DNA of 64,000 nucleotides from Brevundimonas terrae (GCF_011761985.1 NZ_JAASQT010000001.1:372001-436000); one strand, 5' to 3'; positions 39,142-48,409 are shown, counted from the first letter of the stretch. Notes: generated by a model from the sequence alone, not told the origin. Program-made: numbers and translations.

Positions 39142-40659
39142 GTGATTGATCCGCGCCGCATCTCTATTGGCAAGCTGAAGCTGCCGCTTCCGCCCCGCAA
39201 GGGCGAGCGCTTGCGTCCGCATGGACCCGACGGGCTGACAGCGCGCCTGATGTTGCTGACGGTGGCGTTTACGCTGCTGGTGGCGGGCATGATCCTTGTC
39301 CCCAGCGCCTCGTCCTTTCAGGAACGCTGGCTGAGGGACCGCCTACAGGCGGCGGAACTGGCTTCTGTGGGGGTCGAGGCCCTGCCCTATTCGGCGGTCG
39401 AGGACACCACCGCCGAGCAACTTCTGACTATTGGTGGCGTGCAATCGGTTGTAGTCGGCGAACAGGGCGTAAGGCGACTGTTGCTACAGGCCCCCAACCT
39501 GCCACGCACACCCGACCTGATCGACCTGAGAAACCGCAGCATCGGCAACAAGCTGCTCGACCCGTGGCGGACCCTGTTTGGCCACCCTGACCGCTCGCTG
39601 CGGGTGCAGGCTACGCCCCGTTATCGCTCGGGTGACCTGATCGAGATATTGGCCCCCGCACAGCCGCTCAAGGTCGAGCTGCGGGCCTTTATTCTCAATA
39701 ATCTGTTTGTGTCGATGATTATCGCCTTGGTGGCCGGTGGCCTCCTGTGGCTGGGCCTGTCATTTCTGGTGCTGCAACCGTTGCAACGGGTCACCCGCTC
39801 CATTGAACGCTTTGCGGCCAATCCCGAAATCCGTGGCGAGGCCCCTTCGGATCGTCATGACGAGATCGGCCGCGTCGAGCGCGAACTGGCCCGTATGCAA
39901 GAAGAGGTGCGCCAGTCGCTGCGCTCGCGTGCCCGTCTGGTGGCGCTGGGCGAGGCTGTGGCCAAGATCAACCACGACCTTCGCAACATGCTGACCTCGG
40001 CCCAGATTGCCTCCGAGCGCCTGTCCTCCTCGTCCGACCCGCTGGTGGCCAAGGCCCTGCCGCGTCTGGAGCGGGCGCTGGGACGCGCCGCCAACCTGGC
40101 GCGCAATGTGCTGGAATACGGCAAGTCCGAAGAGCCTGAGCCCGAACGTCGCCGCCTGCTGCTGGCCCGCGTGGTGGCCGCGGCTGGCGAGGATGCCGGC
40201 CTGTCGGACAAGGGGGTGCGTCTGGCCGCCCATCTGCCGGCGCGTTTTGTCATCAGCGCCGATCCCGACCAGCTACACCGCATTCTGGTCAATCTGATGC
40301 GAAATGCCCGTCAGGCCATCGAAACCCTCAATGCGGGCGAGGCCGGACAGATCACCATCGAGGCCGACATCCAAAACGGCATGTCCGTCATCCGTATCCG
40401 CGACAATGGTCCGGGTGTTCCCGAACGTCTGGCCGGTCGCCTGTTCGAGCCGTTTGTCAGCGGATCCAAGTCCGATGGCACAGGCCTTGGCCTGACCATC
40501 TCACGCGAACTGGCGGCCAATCATGGCGGCGACCTGCGGCTGGTTGAAACCGGACCGGAGGGTTCGACGTTTGAACTGCGACTGCCACAGCCATTAACCG
40601 GTGCCGATACACCTGCCAAAACGACTGAAGAAACGGGAGTCCCCTTCCATGCCGACTAA
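39142..40659 (+). CDS. Membrane sensor histidine kinase (orphan)
   Basis: The protein has 505 residues with a GTG start. Its parts are a cytoplasmic leader, membrane helix 1 (about 35-54), a periplasmic domain (about 55-190), membrane helix 2 (about 192-215), HAMP, and a HisKA helix with the phospho-acceptor H278 in KINHDLRNML. The ATPase domain has the N-box NLMRNARQA, G1 DNGPGVP and G2 GTGLGL. The signal is unknown. No response regulator is adjacent. The next gene, encoding a small exported coiled-coil protein, starts 11 bases before this stop and may be linked to it. Confidence 0.93.
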   Translation: MIDPRRISIGKLKLPLPPRKGERLRPHGPDGLTARLMLLTVAFTLLVAGMILVPSASSFQERWLRDRLQAAELASVGVEALPYSAVEDTTAEQLLTIGGVQSVVVGEQGVRRLLLQAPNLPRTPDLIDLRNRSIGNKLLDPWRTLFGHPDRSLRVQATPRYRSGDLIEILAPAQPLKVELRAFILNNLFVSMIIALVAGGLLWLGLSFLVLQPLQRVTRSIERFAANPEIRGEAPSDRHDEIGRVERELARMQEEVRQSLRSRARLVALGEAVAKINHDLRNMLTSAQIASERLSSSSDPLVAKALPRLERALGRAANLARNVLEYGKSEEPEPERRRLLLARVVAAAGEDAGLSDKGVRLAAHLPARFVISADPDQLHRILVNLMRNARQAIETLNAGEAGQITIEADIQNGMSVIRIRDNGPGVPERLAGRLFEPFVSGSKSDGTGLGLTISRELAANHGGDLRLVETGPEGSTFELRLPQPLTGADTPAKTTEETGVPFHAD

Positions 40660-41092
40660 GACCCTTATCCTTTGCAGCGCCCTGGTACTGGGTCTGGCTG
40701 CCCCCGCAGTGGCCCAGAACGCCGCCCCTGAGGCCAAGACGCCCGATCCGGTGGCACAGGCCCTGCGCGAGCGTGGCGAGGCCTACCGCCATGCCCCTGA
40801 CGAAAAGCAGGACCCGCAAGAGCAGCGCACCACCAATGCCCTGAATGCCGAGATTCTGGACCAGAACGATCTGGCCGAGATGCGCGACCGCGCCAATCAG
40901 GCCGAGTACGCCAAGGCACAGGCCGAATATCAGGCCGAACTGGCCCGCGTTGAAGCCGAGCGCCAGCGTATCGACGCCGAGAACGCCGAGAACCAGGCCC
41001 GCTATCAGGCCGAGCAGGAACGCTATGCCCGCGTCCGTGCCGACTGGGAGGCCTGTAACAAGGGCGACCGCAGCCGCTGCACACCGCAATAG
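40649..41092 (+). CDS. Small exported coiled-coil protein
   Basis: The ATG at 40649 overlaps the kinase stop and has GGGAG upstream. The product has 147 residues with a signal peptide (MPTKTLILCSALVLGLAAPAVAQ), then a long charged helix rich in Ala, Glu, Gln and Arg with heptad spacing (about 60-130), and a short C-terminus with two cysteines (EACNKGDRSRCTPQ). It could be a periplasmic partner or regulator of the upstream sensor kinase. That is an inference from coupling; I do not recognise the family. Confidence 0.75.
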   Translation: MPTKTLILCSALVLGLAAPAVAQNAAPEAKTPDPVAQALRERGEAYRHAPDEKQDPQEQRTTNALNAEILDQNDLAEMRDRANQAEYAKAQAEYQAELARVEAERQRIDAENAENQARYQAEQERYARVRADWEACNKGDRSRCTPQ

Positions 41093-41113
41093 GCGACAAC
41101 AGAACGCATAATG

Positions 41114-41149
41114 AAAAAGGCGCGGTCCCCGAGAGGTCCGCGCCTTTTT
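41114..41149. terminator. Bidirectional intrinsic terminator
   Basis: AAAAAGGCGCGG pairs with CCGCGCCTTTTT between the convergent coiled-coil protein gene and nrdB. Confidence 0.9.
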
Positions 41150-41169
41150 TAATCAGCCAAGGTTCGGGA

Positions 41170-42222
41170 TCAGGCGTCCTGTGCGGCCTGTTCCTTGCGC
41201 TTTTTCATCAGCGCATCGAAGCTGTCCCACACACCGTCCGCGCCATGCCATGCGCCCTGGGTTGCAGCCTTGGAATATTCGGTCGCGCGGGCCTCGAAGA
41301 AGTTGGCATGCTCGACACCCGACAGCAGCGACTGTAGCCACGGCAGCGGGTTTTCCGTCACGCCGTACACTTCGGGCAGTTGCAGTTGGCGCAGACGCCA
41401 GTCGGCAATAAAGCGGATATATTGCTTGATGTCTTCCGGCGTCATGCCGTTCACCGGACCCAGCTCGAAGGCCAGATCGATGAACTTGTCTTCCATGTCG
41501 ATCACGGTCTTGCAGCAATCGACAATGTCGTCGGCCACAGACTTGGTGACGGCACCGGTTTCCTTGTTGAAGGCGTGGTACAGCTTAATGATGCCGTCGC
41601 AGTGCAGGCTCTCGTCACGCACCGACCACGACACGATCTGGCCCATGCCCTTCATCTTGTTCTGGCGCGGGAAGTTCATCAGCATCGCAAACGACGCGAA
41701 CAGCTGGAGCCCTTCGGAGAAGCCACCGAACATCGCCAGCGTGCGACAGATATCGGCATCCGTATCGACACCGAACTGGCCCATATAGTCGTGCTTGTCC
41801 TTCATGGCCTCGTATTCCATGAAGGCCCCGAACTCGCTCTCGGGCATGCCGATGGTTTCGAGCAGAAGCGCATAGGCGGCGATATGGATGGTTTCCATAT
41901 TCGCAAAGGCCGCCAGCATCATCTTCACTTCGGTCGGCTTAAACACCCGACCGTAGCGTTCCATATAGTTGTCCTGAACCTCGATATCCGCTTGCGTAAA
42001 GAAGCGGAAAATCTGGGTCAGCAGGTTACGCTCGCTGTCGGTGAGGTTGTTCGCCCAGTCCTTGACATCCTCGCCCAGCGGCACCTCTTCAGGCATCCAG
42101 TGGACCTGTTGCTGGGTCTTCCACATGTCGAAAGCCCACGGATAGCGGAAGGGCTTATAGGCAGCGGAAGGGGTCAACAGACCGGCGGTACCGGGCCGGA
42201 TGATCGAGGAAGGCGCGTTCAT
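41170..42222 (-). CDS. nrdB: Class Ia ribonucleotide reductase, beta subunit
   Basis: It holds the diiron-tyrosyl radical used by NrdA to make deoxyribonucleotides. The protein has 350 residues. Iron-ligand helices contain FTQADIEVQDNY, MLAAFANMETIHIAAY and SWSVRDESLHCDG, and the C-terminal tail (KRKEQAAQDA) should dock into NrdA. No N-terminal ATP-cone is present. The gene is about 3.4 kb from nrdA and transcribed in the opposite direction, not in an operon with it. NrdR-type boxes lie upstream. Confidence 0.96.
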   Translation of the reverse strand: MNAPSSIIRPGTAGLLTPSAAYKPFRYPWAFDMWKTQQQVHWMPEEVPLGEDVKDWANNLTDSERNLLTQIFRFFTQADIEVQDNYMERYGRVFKPTEVKMMLAAFANMETIHIAAYALLLETIGMPESEFGAFMEYEAMKDKHDYMGQFGVDTDADICRTLAMFGGFSEGLQLFASFAMLMNFPRQNKMKGMGQIVSWSVRDESLHCDGIIKLYHAFNKETGAVTKSVADDIVDCCKTVIDMEDKFIDLAFELGPVNGMTPEDIKQYIRFIADWRLRQLQLPEVYGVTENPLPWLQSLLSGVEHANFFEARATEYSKAATQGAWHGADGVWDSFDALMKKRKEQAAQDA

Positions 42223-42311
42223 CGCTCAAGGTCCTGACGAATAGGAACGGATAGGGATTAGAGGCCCCGAACATGCGCCAGCCGCCGTGCGCATACAACC
42301 CGATTTTTCGC

Positions 42312-42350
42312 CTATATTGCGATCAAATTTTATTCAGCCACAATATGTAG
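42312..42350 (-). promoter_or_regulatory. Pair of NrdR-type boxes upstream of nrdB
   Basis: Core CAATATGTAG at 42341-42350 fits the NrdR box CWATATNTWG exactly. A second core CTATATTGCG at 42312-42321 fits 8 of 10 positions. They are about 30 bases apart, near three helical turns, the usual arrangement for NrdR repression of ribonucleotide reductase genes. The rest of the 308-base gap to the next gene shows no other clear element. Confidence 0.6.
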
Positions 42351-42530
42351 AGCATCTAGACCATTCATCTGTGGGATAATCAGAGGATAAGCCTTGGCCC
42401 CATTACAAATCGCCACAGGCTCCCTGCCATGCAGCCCCGTAATAGAAATATTTAAGAACCACTGTTATTCATAATGTGGTCCCCCATCGGGATTTTTGCA
42501 AACACCCTCAACAGTGCACGAGCGAGCAGA

Positions 42531-43106
42531 ATGAACGAGAACACCCCCTCTGGAATCAATCCGTTTTCCGCTTTGCAAACCGACCTTTCTGCGGCGTGGA
42601 ATATTGTCCTTTTGCGCTCGATTCTGGCCATCGCATTCGGAGCGATTGCCGTCGTCTGGCCCATGGTCAGCTTGATCGCATTTGTATTTCTGTATGCCTT
42701 TTACGCTCTGGCGGATGGCATCTTGTCGCTCATCGCGGCCATTCGCGGTGGTGGTACGCGCTCGCGCTGGTGGCTGGTACTCGGCGGGATTGTGGCCCTG
42801 ATTGCCGGCGGCATCGCGCTCGCCATGCCCGGCCTTACAGCTCTGGTCTTTATCATGCTGGTCGGCGTGGCCGCGATTGTGCGGGGCCTGTTCGATTTTG
42901 CCGGTGCCATTATGCTGCGCAAAACGACCAAACATTCATGGATCCTGATCCCTGCAGGGATCGTCTCGGTCCTGTTCGGGATACTGGTACTGTCCGCTCC
43001 GGCCCAAGCCTCCTTGGCCATCACATGGGTGATCGGCGCATGGGCCATTGTTCTGGGTATAGCGGGCGTGATCTGGGCCTTGCAGCTTCGTAAGCACGCC
43101 CAGTAA
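42531..43106 (+). CDS. HdeD-family (DUF308) membrane protein
   Basis: I prefer the ATG at 42531 (MNENTPSGINPF), giving 191 residues; longer starts add a non-hydrophobic leader. Six hydrophobic segments are arranged as three helical pairs with repeated G-x-x-A-x-x-x-P turns (for example AIAFGAIAVVWPMVSL and VALIAGGIALAMPGLTAL), as in HdeD, an inner-membrane protein tied to acid resistance in E. coli. Its molecular role is not known. It is divergent from nrdB. Confidence 0.88.
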   Translation: MNENTPSGINPFSALQTDLSAAWNIVLLRSILAIAFGAIAVVWPMVSLIAFVFLYAFYALADGILSLIAAIRGGGTRSRWWLVLGGIVALIAGGIALAMPGLTALVFIMLVGVAAIVRGLFDFAGAIMLRKTTKHSWILIPAGIVSVLFGILVLSAPAQASLAITWVIGAWAIVLGIAGVIWALQLRKHAQ

Positions 43107-43120
43107 TCGGCCAAAACAAA

Positions 43121-43153
43121 AAGCCCGCCGCCTGCACATCAGGCGACGGGCTT
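43121..43153. terminator. Intrinsic terminator
   Basis: AAGCCCG-C-CGCCTG pairs with CAGGCG-A-CGGGCTT. The T-run on the minus strand favours the leftward CoA-transferase transcript, though it can also end the HdeD-like gene. Confidence 0.82.
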
Positions 43154-43173
43154 ATGGCAACATCTCCAGCTTT

Positions 43174-44499
43174 TTAGGCTTGGATCAGCCCCATTTCGCG
43201 GGCCTCGGCCATCAATCCTTCACGGAATTCAGGGGCGGCAATCCCGATCAGGGCACGCGCGCGCTCACAATCGGTCAGCCCGCGCAGATTGACGGCACCA
43301 TGCTCGGTTACCACCCAGTGCACATCATTGCGCGGCGTCGTCACCGGACCATCCAGTCTGGCGACAATGCGCGAAACCGCGCCCTTGGCAGCCGTCGAGT
43401 GGCAGGCGATGATCGACTTGCCGCCCTTGGAGCGCGATGCCCCGCGCACAAAGTCCAGCTGACCGCCCGAGGCGGTGAACTGGCGACCGTTCAGATATTC
43501 CGAACAGGCGGCCCCGAACAGATCGATCTGCAGGGTCGCGTTAACGGAAACCACCTTGTCATTTTGGGCGATCACGGCCGGATCGTTCACATAATCGACG
43601 CCATAGGCCTCGAAATCATCATTGCCGTTGATGAAGTCGTAATCGGCCTTGGTGCCCATGGCGAAGGTAAAGATCGACTTGCCGGTATGGATGGCCTTTT
43701 GGCTGTTATTGATGACCCCTGCACGGATCAGCGCGATCAGGCCCGGCGTCATCAATTCGGTATGCACCCCCAGATCCTTGCGCTCGAACAGGGCCGCACA
43801 GACAGCATCCGGCAGGGCACCGATGCCCATTTGCAGGGTCGAACCATCCTCGATCATTCCAGCGATAATGCCGCCGATGATCTCGTCATTGGGCGTCATC
43901 GGGGCCTGGCCCACCTCGATCAGCGGTACATGGTTCTCGACCAGAGCCGTGACCTCGGAAATATGCACGCGGGTATCACCGGCCACACGCGGGAAGTTCT
44001 CGTTGACCTCGAGGATCAGGCGCGCGCCCGAGCGGGCCACCGGCGTCGCATAGTCCACATTCACGCCGAACGAGAAATAGCCGTCCTCGTCCATCGGCGA
44101 GACCGTGGTCACCAGCGTGTCCACCTTGATCTGGTTGACCAGCACCTCGGGGGTTTGCTGGAAGCTGACGGGCACGAACCACACGCCCTGACGACCTTCC
44201 TCGCGACCGCGCTGGTCCAGCTTGCGCTCGATGGCCCCGTGGAACAGGCTGTAGGGACGCAGACGGTCTGTCAGCTCGTAGCGCAGGACCGTATCGCCCG
44301 CCGTCTTCACCGACAGCAGGTAATAGATGTTCACATCGGCAATATCGCCCGCCTCGGCACGCTGGGCCAAGGCCTTCAGCAGGGCTGGCGGCTGCGAGAT
44401 GCCCAGACCCATGGCCAGTTTCGCGCCCGCAGGTATCGCCTTGACAGCCTCGTCAGCCGTTACCCGTTTTTCGGCATAAAGAGCGGCAAGATCGGTCAT
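43174..44499 (-). CDS. Acetyl-CoA hydrolase/CoA-transferase family protein
   Basis: The ATG at 44499 (MTDLAALYAEKRV) has GAGGA closely upstream and gives 441 residues; the open frame continues far upstream without domain content. GIGALPDAV and GVHTELMTPG, with the likely catalytic glutamate in HTEL, together with GAVSRIVARLDGPVTT and EHGAVNLRGLTDCERARALI, identify the Cat1/ScpC-type CoA-transferase family. It probably moves CoA between short acyl groups such as succinate, acetate or propionate. It stands alone, so the pathway is not shown by context. Confidence 0.9.
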   Translation of the reverse strand: MTDLAALYAEKRVTADEAVKAIPAGAKLAMGLGISQPPALLKALAQRAEAGDIADVNIYYLLSVKTAGDTVLRYELTDRLRPYSLFHGAIERKLDQRGREEGRQGVWFVPVSFQQTPEVLVNQIKVDTLVTTVSPMDEDGYFSFGVNVDYATPVARSGARLILEVNENFPRVAGDTRVHISEVTALVENHVPLIEVGQAPMTPNDEIIGGIIAGMIEDGSTLQMGIGALPDAVCAALFERKDLGVHTELMTPGLIALIRAGVINNSQKAIHTGKSIFTFAMGTKADYDFINGNDDFEAYGVDYVNDPAVIAQNDKVVSVNATLQIDLFGAACSEYLNGRQFTASGGQLDFVRGASRSKGGKSIIACHSTAAKGAVSRIVARLDGPVTTPRNDVHWVVTEHGAVNLRGLTDCERARALIGIAAPEFREGLMAEAREMGLIQA

Positions 44500-44615
44500 A
44501 GCGTCCTCGATGGTTCCGCAAGCCCTTAGGCGGGGCGCGCGTCTCGGTTTGTCATGACTTTTGGTAACCGCACTCGGGGCCTGTCCCTTCCTAGACCTTG
44601 GTCTAGGAACAGATA

Positions 44616-45353
44616 CTAGGGTTCGTCCTGCAAGCGCGCCATGTGCAGCCTCTGGCGGCGCTCCATCGCATAGGCAAACAGCCACAAAAGCATGGCCCAG
44701 AAAGCGCCAATCCCCCAGCCCGCCGCCACATCCGAGGCCCAGTGCGCGCCCAGATAGATGCGCGTCAGCCCGATCAGCAAGACCAGCACCACCGCCCATC
44801 CCAGCGCATAGGCCTTCATGCGGGTGCGCGGAAAGGCCCGCGTCAGCATGACACCGACGCTGAGATAAAAGACTGTCGCCAACAGGGCATGACCCGAGGG
44901 GAAACTGGCATTCAGCGTCTCGACCACCTGATAGGCGGCGGGCGGACGCGGGCGGTCAAACAATGCCTTCAGCCCTTCCGACAGCAGCACACCACCCGCC
45001 AGACCCAGCACCATCAGGAAGGCCGACAGCTTCTTGCCGTGGATCAGCAGGAAACCGACCGCCATCAGGGCAAAAATCGCCAGTACCGAAATGCCGCCCA
45101 GCGAGGTGATGTCGATGGCCGCTTCATGCAGCCACCATGGACCTATGGGGCGATCCGGTGCGTCGGCATAGGGACGGGTCCAGCGCAGCACAGCCCAGTC
45201 AAAACTCTGGTCATCCCCATCGGCCACGCCATCGGCGACGCCGGCAAAAAGCGCCAGACCGAGACTGCCTGCCAACAGGCCTGCAACAGTGCCAATTTCT
45301 GCACGGGCGACACGGATAACACGTGCGGTGAACGCAATCGGATGAGCAGTCAT
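44616..45353 (-). CDS. PAP2-family membrane phosphatase
   Basis: The protein has 245 residues with about six membrane helices. The three PAP2 motifs are intact: KALFDRPRP (K-x6-RP), ASFPSGH, and TRIYLGAHWASD (first position T instead of S). It likely removes phosphate from a lipid pyrophosphate or phosphate such as undecaprenyl pyrophosphate, at the periplasmic side of the inner membrane. The N-terminus begins MTAHPIAFTARV. The 266 bases to nrdA contain nothing else coding. Confidence 0.9.
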   Translation of the reverse strand: MTAHPIAFTARVIRVARAEIGTVAGLLAGSLGLALFAGVADGVADGDDQSFDWAVLRWTRPYADAPDRPIGPWWLHEAAIDITSLGGISVLAIFALMAVGFLLIHGKKLSAFLMVLGLAGGVLLSEGLKALFDRPRPPAAYQVVETLNASFPSGHALLATVFYLSVGVMLTRAFPRTRMKAYALGWAVVLVLLIGLTRIYLGAHWASDVAAGWGIGAFWAMLLWLFAYAMERRQRLHMARLQDEP

Positions 45354-45543
45354 GGGATCGACAACGGCTCCTGTCAGCTTTCAGTTCCGTCCCCTTACGG
45401 GACGATTCCCGAGATAATTATGACAAAACCGTGGCATAGGTTTCGGCTTATTCCAAGCCACTGCAACGCCATTGGCCCACATAGGGATAGCAAGAGAAAA
45501 ATTAGCTGAATTTGAAATTAAAGAATTTGAACCCAGCCCCGTC

Positions 45544-45601
45544 TTAACCCTAGATTTAGAGGTAAGTGGTGTTGTGACTACAACATCTGGCGTTATCCAC
45601 A
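45544..45601 (+). promoter_or_regulatory. nrdA control region: DnaA box, inverted repeat, CtrA-like half sites
   Basis: TTATCCACA at 45593-45601 is a perfect DnaA box 18 bases before the nrdA ATG. TGTTGT-N4-ACAACA at 45570-45585 is a perfect inverted repeat that could bind a dimeric regulator. TTAA-N7-TTTA at 45544-45558 matches the Caulobacter CtrA site TTAA-N7-TTAA except for one base. None is tested. Together they suggest that nrdA expression follows the cell cycle. Confidence 0.5.
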
Positions 45602-45619
45602 GGTTTACGGGTTGTAGCA

Positions 45620-47506
45620 ATGGCAGGCGGCGAAGCTCTCAAGACAACGGATTTTTCGGCAGTTTCAACGGGTTTGAAGACTTTCAAACCACGTCTTGAA
45701 CTGGTGGCGGGTAGCCTCACGCTAGACCGTTCGCGTGACGACCTGTTGACAGATTTCGGCAAAAAGACCCTCGAGGACCGTTATCTCCTCGCCGGTGAAT
45801 CCTATCAGGACATGTTTGCCCGCGTCGCCGTCGCCTTCGCCGACGATGCCGAGCACGCCCAGCGTGTTTACGACTACATGTCGAAACTGTGGTTCATGCC
45901 TGCCACGCCGGTTCTGTCGAACGGCGGTGCCGATCGCGGCCTGCCCATCTCCTGCTTCCTGAACTCGGTATCCGACAGCCTCGACGGCATCCAGAACGTC
46001 TGGAACGAGAACGTCCAGCTGGCCTCGAACGGTGGCGGCATCGGCACCTATTGGGGCGACGTCCGCTCCATCGGTGAACAGGTCAAGGGCGCGGGCCAGA
46101 CCTCGGGCATCATCCCCTTCATCCGCGTTATGGACAGCCTGACCCTGGCCATTTCGCAAGGCTCGCTGCGTCGCGGTTCGGCGGCTGTCTATCTGGACGT
46201 CCACCACCCCGAGATCGAGGAATTCCTCGAAATCCGCAAACCCTCGGGTGACTTCAACCGCAAGTCGCTGAACCTGCACCACGGGATCAGCATCAGCGAC
46301 GCGTTCATGGAAGCCGTGCGCGACGGCAAGTCGTTCGACCTGCGCTCGCCCAAGAACAACGAAGTTCGCAAGACGGTCGATGCCCGCTCGCTGTGGACCA
46401 AGATCCTCGACATCCGCATGCAGACGGGTGAGCCCTATCTGATTTTCTCGGACACGGTGAACCGCCAGCTGGCCCAGCACCAGCGCGAACTGGGTCTGTC
46501 GGTCAAGCAATCCAACCTGTGCGCCGAAATCATGCTGGCCACCGGCAAGGACCACCTGAACAACGAGCGCACCGCCGTGTGCTGCCTGTCGTCGGTCAAT
46601 GCCGAGACCTTCCTCGAATGGCGCGAAGAGCCGCAGTTCATCGAAGACGTCATGCGCTTCCTCGACAATGTCCTGCAGGACTTTATCGACCGCGCGCCGG
46701 ATGCCATGTCGCAGGCCGTTTATTCGGCCCAGCGCGAGCGTTCGGTGGGTCTGGGCCTGATGGGCTTCCACTCGTTCCTGCAAGCTCAGGGCGTGGCCTT
46801 TGAAAGCGCCATGGCCAAGAGCTGGAACATGCGCCTGTTCAAGCACCTGCGCCGCGAGGCCGACAAGGCCTCCAAGCTGCTTGCCGAAGAAAAAGGCCCC
46901 TGCCCCGACGCCGCCGACCGTGGCGTCATGGAGCGCTTCTCGCACAAGATGGCGATTGCCCCGACCGCATCGATCTCGATCATCTGCGGCGGTACATCTG
47001 CAGGCATCGAGCCGATCCCGGCCAATATCTATACCCACAAGACCCTGTCGGGCTCGTTCGCCGTCAAGAACCCCTTCCTCGAGCGTCTGCTTGAAGAAAA
47101 GGGCCAGAACACCGAGGCCAACTGGAACTCGATCCTCGAACACGAAGGCTCGATCCAGCATCTGGACTTCCTGTCCGACGACGAGAAGGACATCTTCAAG
47201 ACCGCCTTCGAGCTGGACCAGCGTTGGCTGATCGAACTGGCCGCCGACCGTGCGCCTGAAATCTGTCAGGCCCAGTCGCTGAACCTGTTCGTGCCGGGCG
47301 ATGTCAACAAGTGGGACCTGCACATGCTGCACTGGTCGGCGTGGGAACGCGGCGTGAAATCGCTGTATTATCTACGCTCCAAATCGGTCCAGCGCGCCGC
47401 CTTTGCCGGTGCCGACACCAAGGAAGAAGCCGAGATCGATCCGAACCAGCCGGACCTCTTCTCGGCCGCCCCGACCGATTACGACGAGTGCCTCGCCTGC
47501 CAATAG
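45620..47506 (+). CDS. nrdA: Class Ia ribonucleotide reductase, alpha subunit (short form)
   Basis: The catalytic subunit reduces ribonucleoside diphosphates. It has 628 residues against about 760 in E. coli. The first active-site cysteine is already at C112 (SCFLNS), so the N-terminal ATP-cone that senses dATP is missing. The radical-site motif NLCAEIML, the second redox cysteine in CCLSSVN, the tyrosine pair in SLYYLRS and the C-terminal shuttle pair ECLACQ are all present. It is transcribed apart from nrdB and away from it. A strong terminator follows. Confidence 0.96.
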   Translation: MAGGEALKTTDFSAVSTGLKTFKPRLELVAGSLTLDRSRDDLLTDFGKKTLEDRYLLAGESYQDMFARVAVAFADDAEHAQRVYDYMSKLWFMPATPVLSNGGADRGLPISCFLNSVSDSLDGIQNVWNENVQLASNGGGIGTYWGDVRSIGEQVKGAGQTSGIIPFIRVMDSLTLAISQGSLRRGSAAVYLDVHHPEIEEFLEIRKPSGDFNRKSLNLHHGISISDAFMEAVRDGKSFDLRSPKNNEVRKTVDARSLWTKILDIRMQTGEPYLIFSDTVNRQLAQHQRELGLSVKQSNLCAEIMLATGKDHLNNERTAVCCLSSVNAETFLEWREEPQFIEDVMRFLDNVLQDFIDRAPDAMSQAVYSAQRERSVGLGLMGFHSFLQAQGVAFESAMAKSWNMRLFKHLRREADKASKLLAEEKGPCPDAADRGVMERFSHKMAIAPTASISIICGGTSAGIEPIPANIYTHKTLSGSFAVKNPFLERLLEEKGQNTEANWNSILEHEGSIQHLDFLSDDEKDIFKTAFELDQRWLIELAADRAPEICQAQSLNLFVPGDVNKWDLHMLHWSAWERGVKSLYYLRSKSVQRAAFAGADTKEEAEIDPNQPDLFSAAPTDYDECLACQ

Positions 47507-47534
47507 GGCATTGACACAATCCCGCCTTTATTTG

Positions 47535-47571
47535 ACGCTGCCCGGGAACTTCCTCTCGGGCAGCGTTTTTA
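47535..47571 (+). terminator. Intrinsic terminator of nrdA
   Basis: ACGCTGCCCG pairs with CGGGCAGCGT (10 bp) and is followed by TTTTT. Confidence 0.92.
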
Positions 47572-47626
47572 ATTCTCATGGAGCGTTGCCGCTAAGCGAA
47601 AACGGAAGTGCCAAGGGAGGCTGGAC

Positions 47627-48397
47627 ATGCGCTGCACAGGCCCGCACCGGAAAGCGGACAGGACCATGCCCACAATGGTGGCCTATGCCTGTTGCGCCCT
47701 GGGCATGAGCGCCATCCCCGTCCACGCCCAAAGCCCTGACTGGACAGTGTCTCTGGACCACCAGACCACAGCCCTTGCCGGACCGGAATGGCGCGAAATC
47801 CACCAGACCATGGCCATGCCCGACAGCGATGAACGCTGGACCGTCCGGCACCTGTCCCCTCTGGATAGTCCGCTGGCCCTGCAACGCCCCGACAGCCAGC
47901 CCGTCCATACCGCCGTTGAATGGCGCAAGGACTGGACCGCCCTACATGAACTCACAACATCGGGCCTCGAAGTCTCGCTGACCCCCCATGCCGGTCTCGG
48001 CTGGAGCGAAGGCCGGTCCAGCGCCCAAGCCGGTGCCACCATACGCTTTGGACGCGGTCTTGATGACAGTCTGGACGAACTGGCCCCCGATGGTGAGGAC
48101 ACCTTTGGCGACCGCCCGCGCTGGTATGTGTTTGCCTCGGGCTCAAAGCGCGCGGTCGGCTACAATTTCACCCGCCAGCGTGACGGGGGTCTCAGCAATG
48201 AGGGACTCAGTCAGGATAGCAGCCACTCGCTAGGCGATGCCGCTATCGGCGTAGCGTGGCGGCGCGGAGCCATGCAAAGCTCGGTGGGGATTGCCTATCG
48301 CGAGGTCGATATTGACGGCCTGCGCGGTTATGGCGGCCTGAAAACCGATGTTGACGAGGCCCGCCTCGCCTTCCAGTTCTCGATCCGCCCCCAATAG
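47627..48397 (+). CDS. Exported beta-barrel-like protein, possibly LpxR-type
   Basis: The protein has 256 residues. The ATG at 47627 has GGGAGG 6 bases upstream; a later ATG at 47666 would give a neater signal peptide (MPTMVAYACCALGMSAIPVHAQ). The mature part alternates hydrophobic and polar residues as in outer-membrane strands and ends AFQFSIRPQ. RWYVFASGSKRAVGYNF and the C-terminal SLGDAAIGVAWRRG...SSVGIAYREVDIDG pattern recall lipid A deacylase LpxR-like (DUF2219) proteins, but the catalytic histidine region is not clear. The function is therefore uncertain. Confidence 0.6.
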   Translation: MRCTGPHRKADRTMPTMVAYACCALGMSAIPVHAQSPDWTVSLDHQTTALAGPEWREIHQTMAMPDSDERWTVRHLSPLDSPLALQRPDSQPVHTAVEWRKDWTALHELTTSGLEVSLTPHAGLGWSEGRSSAQAGATIRFGRGLDDSLDELAPDGEDTFGDRPRWYVFASGSKRAVGYNFTRQRDGGLSNEGLSQDSSHSLGDAAIGVAWRRGAMQSSVGIAYREVDIDGLRGYGGLKTDVDEARLAFQFSIRPQ

Positions 48398-48409
48398 GCA
48401 GACAACAAA

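Noticed and set aside
43180..44529. 449-codon plus-strand frame opposite the CoA transferase
   Set aside because: It is antisense to a gene with clear family motifs and has no ribosome site or domain.
44500..44799. N-terminal extension of the CoA transferase by 100 codons
   Set aside because: The extension is low-complexity and overlaps the PAP2 gene. The ATG at 44499 has a good ribosome site and the usual family start.
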